Source: Lasiosphaeria ovina (Eukaryota > Ascomycota > Sordariomycetes > Sordariales > Lasiosphaeriaceae). From it: 64,000 bases of DNA. Below are positions 9,721-20,990 of this stretch, piece after piece (the stretch's first letter is position 1; the number at the start of each line of letters is the position of its first letter). A program made the position numbers and the translations under genes. The notes below the pieces were generated by a model. It saw only the letters and a program-made list of their open reading frames with translations, had not been told where the DNA came from and made no database searches. The stretch is from assembly GCA_033439765.1 (NCBI GenBank), contig JAULSN010000002.1:1364001-1428000 (forward strand), read 5' to 3'.

Positions 9721-9870
9721 TATTATGTACTATCCTAGGGCATGTCCTGGTATAGTGTGGGACATCCCATCTGTGCTGGTATATCATGTACTATCCCAAA
9801 TTTTGAGTTGGGGTGCCATATATTATCCCGAATTCCGAGTTGGGGTATTATGTACCATCCCAGGGCATGT
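9721..9870. repeat. Degenerate repeats around TATTATGTACYATCCYAGGG
   Basis: A 25-bp unit TATTATGTACTATCCTAGGG... at 9721-9745 returns at 9846-9870 with two C/T changes. Partial copies between them share ATGTACTATCCC and GAGTTGGGGT. Differences are mostly C/T transitions, as repeat-induced point mutation would give, though a few cannot prove it. Confidence 0.55.
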
Positions 9871-12452
9871 ACGGTATATTCTCAGCCAAAATTCGGGACC
9901 GGGGCCCAGGATTCGGGCCATTAGGGCAATGCCGCCTCTTGGCAGTTTTCAACTGCGGTCCCAAATTGAGGACGTCTCTTTGTGTCAGAAAGAAGGGGTT
10001 ACGAAAAGGGGTTCAGGAGCCCCGGGCATCCGGTCAGCGAATCTGACTGGATGCTTGGCACTGCGTGAACGCCAGTGAGCTTCAGCCACGGTGTTGACGA
10101 AGCTGGATCCTACGGATTGGTCTATAAGAAGAAGGTTCTGGCTGGAAGCCAAAACCACAAGCACAAGCAACTCTCTCACAAATGAGCAATACGATCAAAC
10201 AGTTGCAACCCCATCAAATCCACCGAATCCAGTGTGCAGTGTTTCTAACATGAGGAGCGAACTGGGTTGGGGTGGGGTGGGGGGGCGGGTGGGTGTCCCA
10301 GTTTTGGGCCACCTGTACCCCAAAATTTGGGACCTTGCGAAAAGTTGCCATTTGAACCGTAGAGTACTGCCTACTCGTTTAAACCATGTTTAGTGATTTT
10401 TCTGATTATTTTCCTGGGCAGTACCTGAGTAGCGCCTGAGCAAGGTGGCTAGGGGTGGTGCGGGTGACTGGGGTTGGTGAGGGCAACTTTAGGGTAAAAC
10501 AACAGATTATTCAGCGGCCGCCTATGGGATCACCCTAGCTCAGGGAAGAATCAGGGAAAGCTCAGGACAAATCAGCCACAGCTCACCCCAGCTCAGGGCT
10601 ACGAGCGAAAGTGGAAATTTCGTGTGTCCAGGTTTGTCTCATACAACTAAGCTGTTCTATGAGGTTTCAAGTTGCCAATCAAAAGGATGGCGTGATCTAT
10701 CATTGGTATGTTGCAGCGCGACAGCATCATTTCAAACATGACACAGAGTAGTGCCAAAAACACAGTCTAACGCAGCAGCTTAACGAAGGTATGTCTAGCG
10801 GTGAAGAAAGATGTCTAATTGAGGGCTGTCTTTCTTCGGAGGCCCTCTGCCAGATTATCATCGACCTGACAAGCCAAAGACCATGCTGCCTCTAGCTATT
10901 TGCGACAAGTCGAAAGCTACTCTTATGGGACTTGGTTCATTTAGCTGAACGGAGCCACCGTAGGCGAGCTTGCGAGCCGGAGGTGGCGTAGAGAGGCTGT
11001 CTCTTCTCTTTTACCGTGAGGGTGCCGAATGTTTCTCGAATAGGGATTGGCCAGTTTACGTCCGTGTCAAAATGGGAGGTGGGAGTTGGTCAATCGGATA
11101 AACCTCGGACTCCTTAAGCCGCGGAATACCGAGCGCAGCGAGCAGCCCGCCGCAGGCGCCCCCGGAGGGCTGCCGGAGGCACCGTTCAGCGACCCCTTCC
11201 TGACTTGCCAGGTAGCTTATTTTATCTTCGTTTTTCAAAGCGTCGGTCGTGGCGGTCCTGCCCTCCAGTCTGATGTGTAACTTATCTTTAGATCAAAGGA
11301 TTACCCCTTTCGCTCGCAGCTCGGGTTCTGGGTGCCCTCGGCTAAGATCAAGATGTGTTTCTAAACCTATGCGAGAAGGATATGAATAGATATGAGACTA
11401 TGATGTGGGAGGACTGTAATCACATGACGGACAATTTGCTGGAAATCAGTTGTGTAGAATCTTGGCAGATGCACGAGTGGGCGATATTCTTCTTGCCGTT
11501 ATCGGCGAGCGTGAAAGCACAGCCGCTTCCAAGCTCTTGTAGCCAAAGAGTCCCGGGGTAATGGATGAAATTTTTTTGCACCACGGCATTCTCCGATGGC
11601 AGGGGGGGTTCTGTGATGTCGATTCCGGGATGCCTCTCAAGTCCCAACCCATGCGGTTGGGGTCCTTTGCTGGCAGACCGTGCGTCACCGGCAGTTCTGG
11701 CACCAAGGGGATGGGACACGCCTAGGCTAACCATGGCGATCCCCGCATAAACGGATAACGACAACCTATCCCTGGTGTCCGTACATGTCGGTGTCGATTA
11801 GCTGGATGGCCATGGGTCCAGTCACCGGCAAAATAAGGGAGGGGTCTCCAATTGGTTAGCGGAGGGTCCATTCAATCGCCTCAGTTATACTCACTAGATT
11901 CATTAACGGCGACCTGATGTGTCGATAATAACACGCTCTAGACGGCAGCCAGGGAGGTTCTCAATCTATTTTTGCAATATTGAGAGCCTGGCCCTGACGA
12001 GGACGTAATTGACTGCATAAAATCGTCCGATGTAACGAGATCAAAGGCCAGAGGTAAGTCCTTAACGATATTTGATGTTCTTAGGACCGTCTCGGAAGCT
12101 CGAGAGAATTTCGTGCGCGACTTCAAGAAGCGCCGCGGGGAAGCAATAACGGGTTCCCCGTCACTGAGTTCGCCCGCAAGTTGCAACTGGCAGGTTGCGG
12201 GCAGTTGGCAGGCAGCCGGGCGCCAGCGCAGGGGAAGGACTGTACCATACCATATGTATTAGTTTTAACACGTATCTGAATAACAAATAAGAATAGCTAA
12301 GTGGGATACTGGTGAAGGTCGCAGCGCACCTCCCACAAAGGCTGCGGGTTCGATTCCCAGCAGCAGACCGATTCTCCGCGGCTTTTCGACAGTACTATTC
12401 CGGAACGGGGTTCGCCACCAGCTTTGAATATACACACCAAGGACCATCGGTT
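9871..12452. other. Gene-free repeat-arm sequence
   Basis: A G-rich run (GGGTTGGGGTGGGGTGGGGG) lies near 10265-10285 and could form a G-quadruplex. CTCAGG/CAGCTCA words recur at 10535-10600. A GC-rich patch with GCGCAGCGAGCAGCCCGCCG is at 11133-11160. A minus frame at 11938-12186 (82 aa) is polar and unrecognised. No supported gene. Confidence 0.45.
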
Positions 12453-12484
12453 GACCGTTCTGGGGGATGACCGTTCTGGGGGAT
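12453..12484. repeat. Exact 16-bp tandem duplication
   Basis: GACCGTTCTGGGGGAT is present twice without a gap (12453-12468 and 12469-12484). It lies in non-coding sequence and is probably replication slippage. Confidence 0.7.
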
Positions 12485-12893
12485 TCTATTCTTTCTTTTT
12501 TACACTTTTTCTTTTTGACATATAACATACCTACACATGCGCGCGCATCTTGTTCTCCCTTGGCCCACTTGAGACCGAGCAAGACGAAGGCGAGAACACT
12601 CGCCCCGGCACTAACGGGGTGCAGGGCAACGTATCCGAGCCAAAAAGATAAATTGGGTCCAATATACGACGATGTTGTTGGAGTAGACAAGCTAGGTCTA
12701 CTGAGACACCAGATAAATTGGGAGGTGGAAATCGGGGTGAAGGGTGGAGAAAACCAAATAAGAGAGGCAGCCCAATAGACAATTAAGGGGAGAACGCCGA
12801 TCTTACCCTTCACCGGCGCTCATGGGTTGCATTAAGGCCGCAAGATTGCCTGCCGCGTACATCCAGCTGTGCAGCCTTATATATAGTCTAGAG

Positions 12894-13440
12894 TCAAGCG
12901 TGATAACATAGAGGTAGTGCAAGCACTTCCGAGTCGATGTATGGTGAAATAGACAGAGAGATCAGCACCGCCTGAGACTCCAGCACCGTGTCGACGGCTT
13001 TGAAGCCAGCGGCTTTCATGGCCTCGCCGGATTCTAGCAGTTTTGGAGTGATTAGTCCGTCTCCGTGTCATGGTGGGAGGTAGGAAACGCTAATATTCGT
13101 TCTTACCGACGACATCGACAAAGGCGTCCACCACACCACCCAGGTATCGCACAGCCTTCATATTCCCGTGCAACTCGAGGATCCTGGTCTTCAACTTGAC
13201 AGGTGCCACAGGAGTGCTCTCCTTCTCCCTGAGGTCATGGTGTTAGCGAGTTGATAATTGTTAGGGAACAATGAACGAAGACTCGACTTAACTCCTTGGG
13301 ACTGCAAAGAGCAGCCGGCCTTCGAGACTAGGATTCGGTGATGCATTGGCTAGAGAATGAACTTCAATATCCTGTTGCCAACTGTTACCAGCCGGGAAGA
13401 CATCAAATGGGCCTGCACTACACAGCCTAATTACCTGTTC
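12894..13440 (-). pseudogene. Unrecognised gene relic with intron-like gaps
   Basis: On the minus strand three blocks look coding: Pro-Phe-Asp-Val-Phe-Pro-Ala-Gly-Asn (around 13405), Val-Lys-Leu-Lys-Thr-Arg-Ile-Leu-Glu-Leu-His-Gly (around 13195), and Glu-Ser-Gly-Glu-Ala-Met-Lys-Ala-Ala-Gly-Phe-Lys (around 13030), ending at TGA 12894-12896. Blocks two and three join in phase across a typical fungal intron (GTAAGAACG, branch CTAAT, CTAG). Blocks one and two do not join in phase at any GT/AG pair I can find, and no start codon is evident. I therefore call it a decayed gene. I do not recognise the family. A functional gene with a missed small exon remains possible. Confidence 0.3.
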
Positions 13441-13797
13441 GTTACATCTATGTTGTATTTAGACACTAGTGAACACTTGAACGACTTGGAGCTTGTGGGG
13501 ATGTCTGACCGATAACGTAGTTGCAGCTGCGTATAGGTCTGCGCGGGTGACTCGCATACAAGGTGTTGAGTCACTTCCAAGGTGTGTTGGTTGTTCGGTG
13601 TGGGGGAACAATCCCGTTCTCTACTAGCTCGAGCCAACTAGAATTGGAACCAACATAATGAATGGCCACGATTACTACCTAGATATACGCCTCTCTAAGA
13701 AAACAACCGAGAAAACACCCGTCAATATTTACCCAATTGCAAGTCCTAAAAACCGAAACCATCTCGCGAAGTTCCCAGGAAATAATTACCTTCCCGA
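13441..13797. other. Gene-free spacer
   Basis: I see no open frame with support, no repeat and no element boundary in this AT-balanced spacer between two decayed genes. Confidence 0.4.
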
Positions 13798-14777
13798 CTA
13801 TTGAACCAGTCTTTTCGCCCGCTTCGAGAGCCCACGCAGCTTCCCTTTTCTATCCACCCAAGTGTTAGCATCTCGGCCAGTTATTGACTCCGACCGCCAG
13901 TGAAACCACTCCCTCGCCCGCTCGCCCATAACCTGCCACATGTGCATCCGGTGCACCACACCATCGTCTTGATCAACCGCCGTGCTCTGCATCTGAAAAA
14001 GGAATTTTCGGCGTAAAGTCCTCCGGCGGCGACGCGGCCACAACCGGCGGCTGCAGCTCTCTCTGCAGCCGCGCGAGGACAATGGTAGCACACCTCGGGC
14101 GCCGAAGAGCCTTAGCCACGTCTTCATCCGGTGGCGGCAGGATGTCAGCGGCGGCCGGGTCCGTCACCTCCGGCTTCCGGGAAATCGGGTGATACTGCAG
14201 GCGGTGGAACGCGGCGTAGAGAGCGGACCCGAACAGCGGCGGGGCTCGGAGCATGCGGTCCGTCACCGCGTCGTACTCGTCCATGTCGCTCTCGACCAGG
14301 CGCCTGATGACGCGCGCGCTGAACGGGACGGTCTCGGTCGTGTCGTTTACCGGGGACGGGAGGGTATTGGGTTTTTTCGTCGTCGGTGGCGACGGAGGTT
14401 GTGTTGGAGCTGGGAGGGACGACGACGACTTGTTCGACGTTGATGCGTGCCTCGACTACGGGGTGCGTTAGCGGTGCGTGTGTGGTGAGGTGGTCGTTGG
14501 CCAGGCCGAGGTAGATGAAGACCAGCTGGTCGGGGGCCTGCTGCTACTCGGCGAACATGGCCTTGATGAGCTACTCGTGGCATGATGCGGTGGAGATGTC
14601 GTCGATGACGACAAGGATCTTGTTGCTGAGCTCGTCGTCGAAGCTGACTTCGTAATTATCGTCGCTGTGGTCCTCATAATTGTCCCGGGGGATCACAGGG
14701 CTGTTTTCCCCGACAGCTTCAATATCCCCCTGTGCCAAGGTGTAGGATGTGGATTTCCTGCCGCGGTGGATCTGCAT
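13798..14777 (-). pseudogene. Decayed multi-exon gene, family not recognised
   Basis: A minus-strand frame from an ATG at 14775-14777 runs through an acidic segment to Lys-Ile-Leu-Val-Val-Ile-Asp-Asp-Ile, which resembles a Walker-B-type strand. It is broken by TAG at 14571-14573 and TAG at 14544-14546. Reading continues in the same frame to about 14380, then shifts by one base near an A-run (about 14370) into the frame containing Met-Asp-Glu-Tyr-Asp-Ala-Val (14284) and Leu-Phe-Gly-Ser-Ala-Leu-Tyr. A GT...TTTCAG intron-like gap near 13992-14045 leads to a basic C-terminal exon ending at TAG 13798-13800. Both stops fit Trp/Gln codons hit by transitions. The gene is dead or badly damaged. The NTPase idea rests on one short motif and is weak. 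Confidence 0.45.
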
Positions 14778-16032
14778 CTCTGTGCCTGATACTCCCTCTT
14801 GTCCCGCAGCTGCAAGCCAGCGGTTGAGATGGGCTGCGAAGCAGAGTGGTAGTCGGGAGGATGTGGTCTCGAGGGAATCCTCGGATATCGACGCAAATGC
14901 AATTCCGGGAAAGGTACTGATGTTACCCGACTCTTTTGCTCCAGCTGGCTGTCGATTTCATTAGGCGTTCGCGAATGGTCAGCCTGTCATGTTGAAGCGG
15001 AGGATGGTCTGGCTAGTGATGAATGGAGGAAGAAGACGATTAGAGGGCCCGTTGACCCTGCCCCGACAGCGAATAAATGGGTGGTGAGTGATCTTGCGAC
15101 TATTGGTAGGATTTAAGTCTTTTATTTCTCGTTGTTGATTGTCTATACTTGTGGAGGGACTAGACTTATACACTTCTTCTTGATGCGGTGTCCCCTGCCG
15201 TTGAGGGCTTGTTGTATTAATGATGCTCCCCCACTAGGTTCACATAAACAGCCAACATAGTCGTATGTACAAACAATTTGCAAAGCTGGTCTTGTCTTTC
15301 CGCAACATTGGCCAGCAGGTGAAACAGGCGGCTGTCTCCAAGACATTGCGCCCCGTTGAATTTGCCAACTCATGCCGTCTGGCTGAGGCTTTGGCCCGCC
15401 GGTCAGCGGCAACACATTGGTAATTGTCAAGAGGGGAATAGAAGATGTCGGCCAACTTTGGCCGGCGACAGCGACTACCCACTGCCAGCATTGGGCGCTT
15501 GTGTTTTGGTAAACGCCAGAGAATAAGTAGACGCCGTTCACCTTCCTCTCGGAGAAGGCCGCCATCTTAAAACTGGGGCGGGGTGAGGCCAACAAGAACA
15601 GAACCAACTTGATAAAGTTGGATCCTCACACGACTCTGATTGGGCAGAAGTGAAGGCCTAAGGTTAGAATACGCAAAGGTCAGGGGTCAGCCGCCGCAAA
15701 AACAGTACCGGGTTTGCAGGAAAGTATTCACACTGTAACACGCTACCAAAAAAAGGGTTCATGGCACGCGCTGCACGGTGTGGATACTGTGGTCTTGTTG
15801 CCCAGCCAATAAATTGGTGCAACTACCCCTGTGATACCAGCTTTACCTCCATGATCTACATGATTTATGATTTGAAAAGATGAAAACTGAAGAAGGTAGG
15901 CCAAATTCCAAATCGGGAGAAATTCAGGACAGCTAGCATCTAGACCGCGCGAGATACGAGCTCCTAATTCTTTCAAATACCGAGGTCGTAGTAGGCAGCT
16001 ACTAACTAAGTACTACAGTAGATGATCACTGT
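14778..16032. other. Gene-free stretch
   Basis: A minus open frame at 15143-15607 begins with a non-ATG codon and shows no domain. Nothing else here has coding support. Confidence 0.4.
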
Positions 16033-16227
16033 TTAGAAGCACTTAGGGACCAGAAGCAAGTAGTAACCCGGTTTCTTGGCTGTAAACTTGGATGAACCGA
16101 TTGGGCCGTCGGGTTCCTTTCGGATCGATGGCTCGAAAGCGTCGTCTATGCATAGTACCTTAATCAACAGCTGGACCTTGGCGGCGTATTTGCTGTGACG
16201 TTCCACTAGTTCTAGAAAGGGGAGTGT
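16033..16227 (-). pseudogene. Short coding-like fragment, no start
   Basis: Between stops at 16228-16230 and 16033-16035 lies a 64-codon minus frame with a balanced, protein-like composition (Leu-Glu-Leu-Val-Glu-Arg-His..., ending Tyr-Tyr-Leu-Leu-Leu-Val-Pro-Lys-Cys-Phe). No ATG begins it, and I cannot name a family. It may be the last exon of a lost gene. Confidence 0.22.
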
Positions 16228-16997
16228 CTAGGGGCCAAAAACGTGCTTAGGCCAGTGTTATAGAGCTGGTGTAAATTTTCCTCCAGTCTAGTGGAAATAA
16301 CAGACACACCATCTGGATCTTGGCCTGCAAAGCGAGGTGATGCAACGTGGTGAATTAGCCTGTGGTCCGAAAAATCTATAAAAGTCGAGAAGCAACAAAG
16401 AAGCGATCCACACACTATAAATTGCACGTCGCCTGGGCAAGTTTAGCCAGATGTGCCAACCCCTGTCTTCCTCCGCTTTACGGGTGCTCCCCGCATACAA
16501 AGTCAATATAGCGTTCCTAATTTTATCCAACTTCGTCCCGCTATACAGCCCAGATCCGCTCGCCTGGCCCTGGCGAGCCGTGGGGTAAGGGAACTCGGAT
16601 CGTATGCCAGACCGTGGAGCGCCAACGTCGAGATTATGTGTTGCACCTCGCCAAACCGCCGCCACCGGCACCGTCCAAAACGAGCACCACTAGCACCAGG
16701 TTACAGGAGGACAGACAATATTCGTGCCGCGGCTGGCACAGCAAGCGGTTCCCAAGTCCCGTAAACCTGAACCGGGCTTACCAGTCCCGCACTTCGATCG
16801 GATAGAGTGGCCGGATTTTCACTTCAGGGGTGGGCACGCCACCGACACGTCCCATTTATAGATGGTGCTCCTGGACCTCGCTCTCGTCATTTCATCTCTA
16901 GAGCAGCGTGGTTGGCAATCCGAGCACCGGGTCAGCAGTATCACACCAAGACCGACGACACCACACCAGCTTCGAACCCGAAGCCGCCGACGTCACC
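16228..16997. other. Spacer and LysM-gene 5' region
   Basis: A short plus frame near 16450-16585 reads like a hydrophobic membrane-protein fragment but has no start or continuation. TATA-like CATTTATAGA lies at 16852-16861, about 140 bp upstream of the LysM gene's ATG. This is where the repeat-rich arm gives way to the gene-dense arm. Confidence 0.35.
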
Positions 16998-18569
16998 ATG
17001 GTAGCCTCATCCCTGCTTAGGGGTCTCGTGGCCTGCGTCTTGGTATTTTCGTCTCAGGTGGCTGCCGATGCCGCCGACGCCGCCGACGCCGCTGCTTGCA
17101 CTCGCAGTGTGACGGCAAAATCGGGGGATACGTGCGCTACCATCGCAGCTTCGGCAGGCATCACGGTTTCGCAGTTCCTAAAGTCCAATCCCTTGGTGTC
17201 GAGCTGCTCCCAGCTCGTGGTGGGCGGCAGCTACTGCTTGGAAGGCACAGCAACCAGCGCGCCCTCGCCGGCAGCGTCCACTTCGAGCGCACCTCCAGCT
17301 GCCACGCCGTCGGGGTCACTCGTCGTCAGCTCTGATGGAACCTGCGGAGCGGGCGTCACTTGCGCCGGGTCGCAATATGGCGAGTGCTGCTCTGAGCACG
17401 GCTTTTGCGGCAGTACGGACGACTACTGCGGTGTCGGGTGCCAGGCCGGACTCGGCAGATGTGGCGGGGGAACTTCTCCCGTCGTCACAACCCCTCCTCC
17501 GACGGGGGCCACGCCGTCGACGACAGTCACCGTCACAGCCACGACGACAGTCACCAGCACCGCCACCACGGCAACAACCCGCACCTCTATCGTCGTGCAG
17601 ACGTCAACCAGTGTCGTCACGGCAACCAAAACCAACACGGTTGTCCAGACGGGCGTCATAACGGCCACGGCAACCGTGATCCAGACGATCCGGTCCACCG
17701 TCGTTGCAACCAACACGGTGTTCCAAACCGCCATTGCCACGTCAACAGCCACGGTGACGCAGACATTGCGGCTGACGACCATCGCGACGAGCACGGTGCT
17801 CCAGACGTCTTCCGTGACGGCGACCGCCGTTGTCACCAAGACGGTCCTCCAGACGTCCATCGAGATCGACACGCTCACGACCATCGTCACGTCGACCCGC
17901 ACCGTCACGTCCACGGCCATCTTCTCGAGCATCTGGCCGCCAACCATCATCATCTCGCCGACTCCCACGAGGCCCGTGCCGGTCACCCCCTCGCCCACCC
18001 TGCCGGGCACGCTCAAGAGTTGTGAGTTTCAAGCCGCGCACAGCCGTTCTTCCCGGAGGAATGGCACGGAGCCAGACAGTGCCCAAAAGCTTCATCGCTC
18101 AGAGTCTTTCCCAATAGAAAAAGGAACAACTTGGTCAAGAAACCGCACTTGGAAACTCCTCTCATTTCTTTCCCACCCCAACCCAAACCAAAAACCGAAA
18201 AGAAACCAGAAGGCTAACCCCCTTTCTCTCCCCCCCGCCCCACGCATCTAGGCAAGACATACGACAAGATCCTAGACACGGACACGTGCCGGCGCATCGC
18301 GACGCGGAACGGCGTGACATTGCTGGAATTGTAACAAACCCTTCCCCCTTTTTTTTTCCTCGCCCAAAAAAAGACAACGGAAAATAAAAGCTAACCGCTG
18401 CCCTCTCATTTCACAAAAATCCAGCTACAGACTGAACCCGACGGTGAGCGCAAACGTCCTGGCCACGCTGCTGTGCGCGCCCGACCTGCTGGGTTCGTTG
18501 CTAAGCCCCTTGTGCAAGATTGACTGCGACAACCTGTGGGCCGGGTACTACGTGTGCGTGGTGGCCTGA
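16998..18569 (+). CDS. Secreted LysM and chitin-binding (ChtBD1) protein
   Basis: Three exons, 16998-18021, 18252-18330 and 18425-18569, join in phase to 415 aa. The ATG has a CACCATGG context. Residues 1 to about 23 form a signal peptide, followed by three Ala-Ala-Asp units. A LysM domain covers about 34-80 (Ser-Gly-Asp-Thr-Cys; Cys34, 46, 70 and 80). A hevein-type domain covers about 114-155 with eight cysteines including the Cys-Cys pair at 130-131. A long Thr/Val-rich, O-glycosylation-type linker runs to about 330, and a second LysM-like module spans the small exons (Thr-Cys-Arg-Arg-Ile-Ala, Leu-Asn-Pro). Such proteins bind chitin in the wall or apoplast, and some act as effectors masking chitin. 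The first intron (230 nt) is unusually long and CT-rich near its end. Domain calls are confident; role is inferred. Confidence 0.85.
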
Positions 18570-18619
18570 TTTACGCCGGCATCGATACGGAACGGCACGG
18601 CGACGTCAAGGAGAGATGA

Positions 18620-18659
<40 letters not shown>

Positions 18660-19248
18660 AACGTGGATTTGGGCTGGTTGGTTATATGATGATTGTTGAC
18701 GATGACGATGGCGATCACATCACCGCAGGCAGCGATGGAGATGGAAATGGAGGGTGAGCATGAGCACTACGAGCGCAGCTGGGTGCCTGGACGACGGGGG
18801 TTAGCAAGCTGGGACATCTATCGAGGTTATAAAAGGGCATGCAAAGTGGATCATCGTTGGCTGGCCGAGTGTGGGGGACCTAATAGCATGCATGCATGGG
18901 CAGTCTGCCAGTAATGTACGGAAAATCGAAATGGTGGCCATTGGTTGGTGAAAGTTGACTATATACATGTTCAATGCTCTCTAGTCCACGGCGAGTAATG
19001 TCGAAGTGAATATAATATTTCACGAGCCCTGGGGTTGGACCCATCTATGTACAATCCGAGATACAGTCCGAGAGACAGTTCGAGATAAAACGAGCTTATG
19101 TGTGCCCCCACCGGCTCTTGTCTGACCTCACCAAACTTCCTACTCCGCATTATTTCATCCCCATCATATCTCACAGCCCGCCGTTGGACATCTCATCGCT
19201 ATTTAACAGGCCTCCCCCTCGTTGTCGTGTAACCCAAGATCTTTGAAT
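18570..19248. other. 3' spacer between convergent genes
   Basis: It lies between the LysM gene and the convergent P450 gene and so should hold both 3' ends. It contains a GT microsatellite and a CATGCATGCATG run near 18888. No gene seen. Confidence 0.5.
18625..18652. repeat. (GT)14 microsatellite
   Basis: Fourteen uninterrupted GT dinucleotides lie about 55 bp after the LysM gene's stop, probably in its 3' untranslated region. Likely length-polymorphic. Confidence 0.9.
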
Positions 19249-20990
19249 TCATTTATTTCTGCGGATATACACCTCGAGCCCCTCCTGCACGACGAAGAAC
19301 GACGAGTGGGCCTTGAGCGGCTGGCCAGGGTGAGCCAGCTCGAAGCGGTAGTCGCGCAGCAGCCGCGGCACGACCTTGTTGATTTCCAAGAGGGCGAGAT
19401 TGCGGCCGATGCACAAGTGGCTCCCGCCGCCAAACTGAAAATCTTGGTGTTAGCACGACACAGCAAATCCCACATGTCCGTCCCCCGCAACACCAACCAA
19501 CTCACCTGGAACATGTACCGCTCCATGCGCTTGGCGCGTTCCTCGTCCTCGAGCCAGCGCTCGGGGCGGAAGTCGTCGGCGTCGGCGCCGAACACGTCGC
19601 GGTCGCGGTGCAGCACCCAGCCGTTGACGGCCAGGCTGGTACCGCCGGGGAAGAATTGGCCGTCGAGCTCGGCGCCCTCGGGCGGGACGAGCCGCGTGAT
19701 GTTGAGCCCGACGGCCGGCCGCACGCGCATGGCCTCCTTGAGGCACGCCTGGATGTAGGGCAGGTTCTGCGCCTGGTTCCACGACAGGTTGCCGTCGCCC
19801 GGGATCACGTCGTCGCGCACCGCCGCCTCGATCTCCCGCACGATGTTCTCGTACACGGGCCGCGCCGCCAGGATGTGCCAGAAGAAGGACTGCATGGTCG
19901 ATGCCGTCGAGTCGGAGCCGGCGAAGCTGTAATTTTTCCAAGAGGGAATTGTCAGTCAAGATGGTTCGATATCAATGTGTGAGGTGAGCACAAGAGGGGT
20001 GAAACGCGTGGCAACTCACATGGCACCATGGGCAACCGCAAAGACGTCGCCCTCCCTGAACCGCTCGGGGTCCTTCAGGTGGCCCTGGATCAGACTGGCC
20101 ATGAGGTCCTGCCTCCCGTCGCCGCTCCTCAAGAGCCCTGCGTTGTCCTTGTCGAACGGCCGGCGGTGCGCCATCTCCTCGAGCGCCATCCTCGTGATGA
20201 GCGCGTTCTTGGTGCTCAGCCACGGGATGAACTGCCACAGCGGGTTCCTCCTCAGCAGGTGGTCCAGCTCGGGGACCTGGCCGACGATGCCGTTGTACGT
20301 CTGCGAGTTGTCGATGGTCTTGATGGCGTTGTCAACGTCGCGGCCCTCGGCGAGGAAGCCGAAGCTGCGGCTGAAGGCGACCTCGCCCAGCACGTCAAAG
20401 GCGAAGTAGTGCAGGTAGGCGCCGAGGTCGAAGACGCCGGCGTTCTCGCTGATGTGGGCGTTGATCTTGCGGGCCAGCAGCTCGATGGTGTCGTTGATGA
20501 AGGGGCTCAGCTGCTGCATGGCGGCCATGCTGTAGGGCACGTTGGCGACGCGCTTCTTCTGCGCGTGCACGTCCTCGCGCGTCTCGGTGAAGATGTCAGG
20601 GTTCTCGGGCGGCGGGAACACGCCGTAGAAGGGCGTCTTGAAGAAGCGCTTGCCGGCGCTCAGCAGCGCCCGCGCCGCCTCGGGCGACGCCAGCGAGAGC
20701 TCGTCGGGCGCGATGCGCACGATGGGCCCGTACTTCTTGTGCAGCTCGATGTGCTCAAGATGTGTCCTTCCCAACGCCGTCGACTTGACCTTCCAGAGGC
20801 GCGAGAAGGATGCGAAGACGGGGCCGGGATACTTGCGCAGCGGTGACGCATATCGCTTGTACAGCGCGCGTGTGACCAGGGCCGAGACGAGGACGAGCAG
20901 CCAGTGTGCTGCGACGAAGGTGACCGCCGTGGCAACCAGGGCCCGCGTCGGCGACACCTTCCCCCCTTCTCCTTTCAGGGCAACACCCAT
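19249..20990 (-). CDS. Cytochrome P450 monooxygenase (pisatin-demethylase-like)
   Basis: Exons 20020-20990, 19506-19926 and 19249-19434 join in phase to 525 aa, a usual microsomal P450 length. An N-terminal membrane anchor lies at about 15-42, followed by the Pro-rich hinge (Tyr-Pro-Gly-Pro). The I-helix oxygen motif Ala-Gly-Ser-Asp-Ser-Thr is at 326-331, the Glu-x-x-Arg motif is Glu388-Arg391, Pro-Glu-Arg-Trp follows, and the heme loop Phe-Gly-Gly-Gly-Ser-His-Leu-Cys-Ile-Gly is at 465-474 with Cys472 as heme ligand. All hallmarks are intact. The N-terminal half (Tyr-Gly-Pro-Ile-Val-Arg-Ile-Ala-Pro) resembles the pisatin demethylase/benzoate hydroxylase group. It should sit in the ER with a P450 reductase. 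Substrate unknown. There is no biosynthetic partner next to it. Confidence 0.93.

Noticed and set aside
9980..10240. Possible LTR (TGTTGACGAAGCTGG start, CAA-rich end)
   Set aside because: No second LTR, primer-binding site or target duplication could be found; too weak to call.
12294..12375. tRNA-like A box and B box (TAGCTAAGTGG and GGGTTCGATTCCCAG)
   Set aside because: The acceptor ends do not pair, the T stem has mismatches and no D or anticodon stem forms. At most a tRNA-derived relic.
12265..12813. 182-codon minus-strand open frame
   Set aside because: Crosses an exact 16-bp duplication and a tRNA-like relic, has no domain and no codon bias.
15143..15607. 154-codon minus-strand frame
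   Set aside because: Starts at TTG and shows no domain, bias or splice support.
17423..18016. 197-codon minus-strand Val/Thr-rich frame
   Set aside because: It is the antisense of the Thr/Val-rich linker of the LysM protein.
19608..20846. Long plus-strand frames opposite the P450
   Set aside because: Antisense shadows of a GC3-rich gene; the minus strand carries all P450 motifs.
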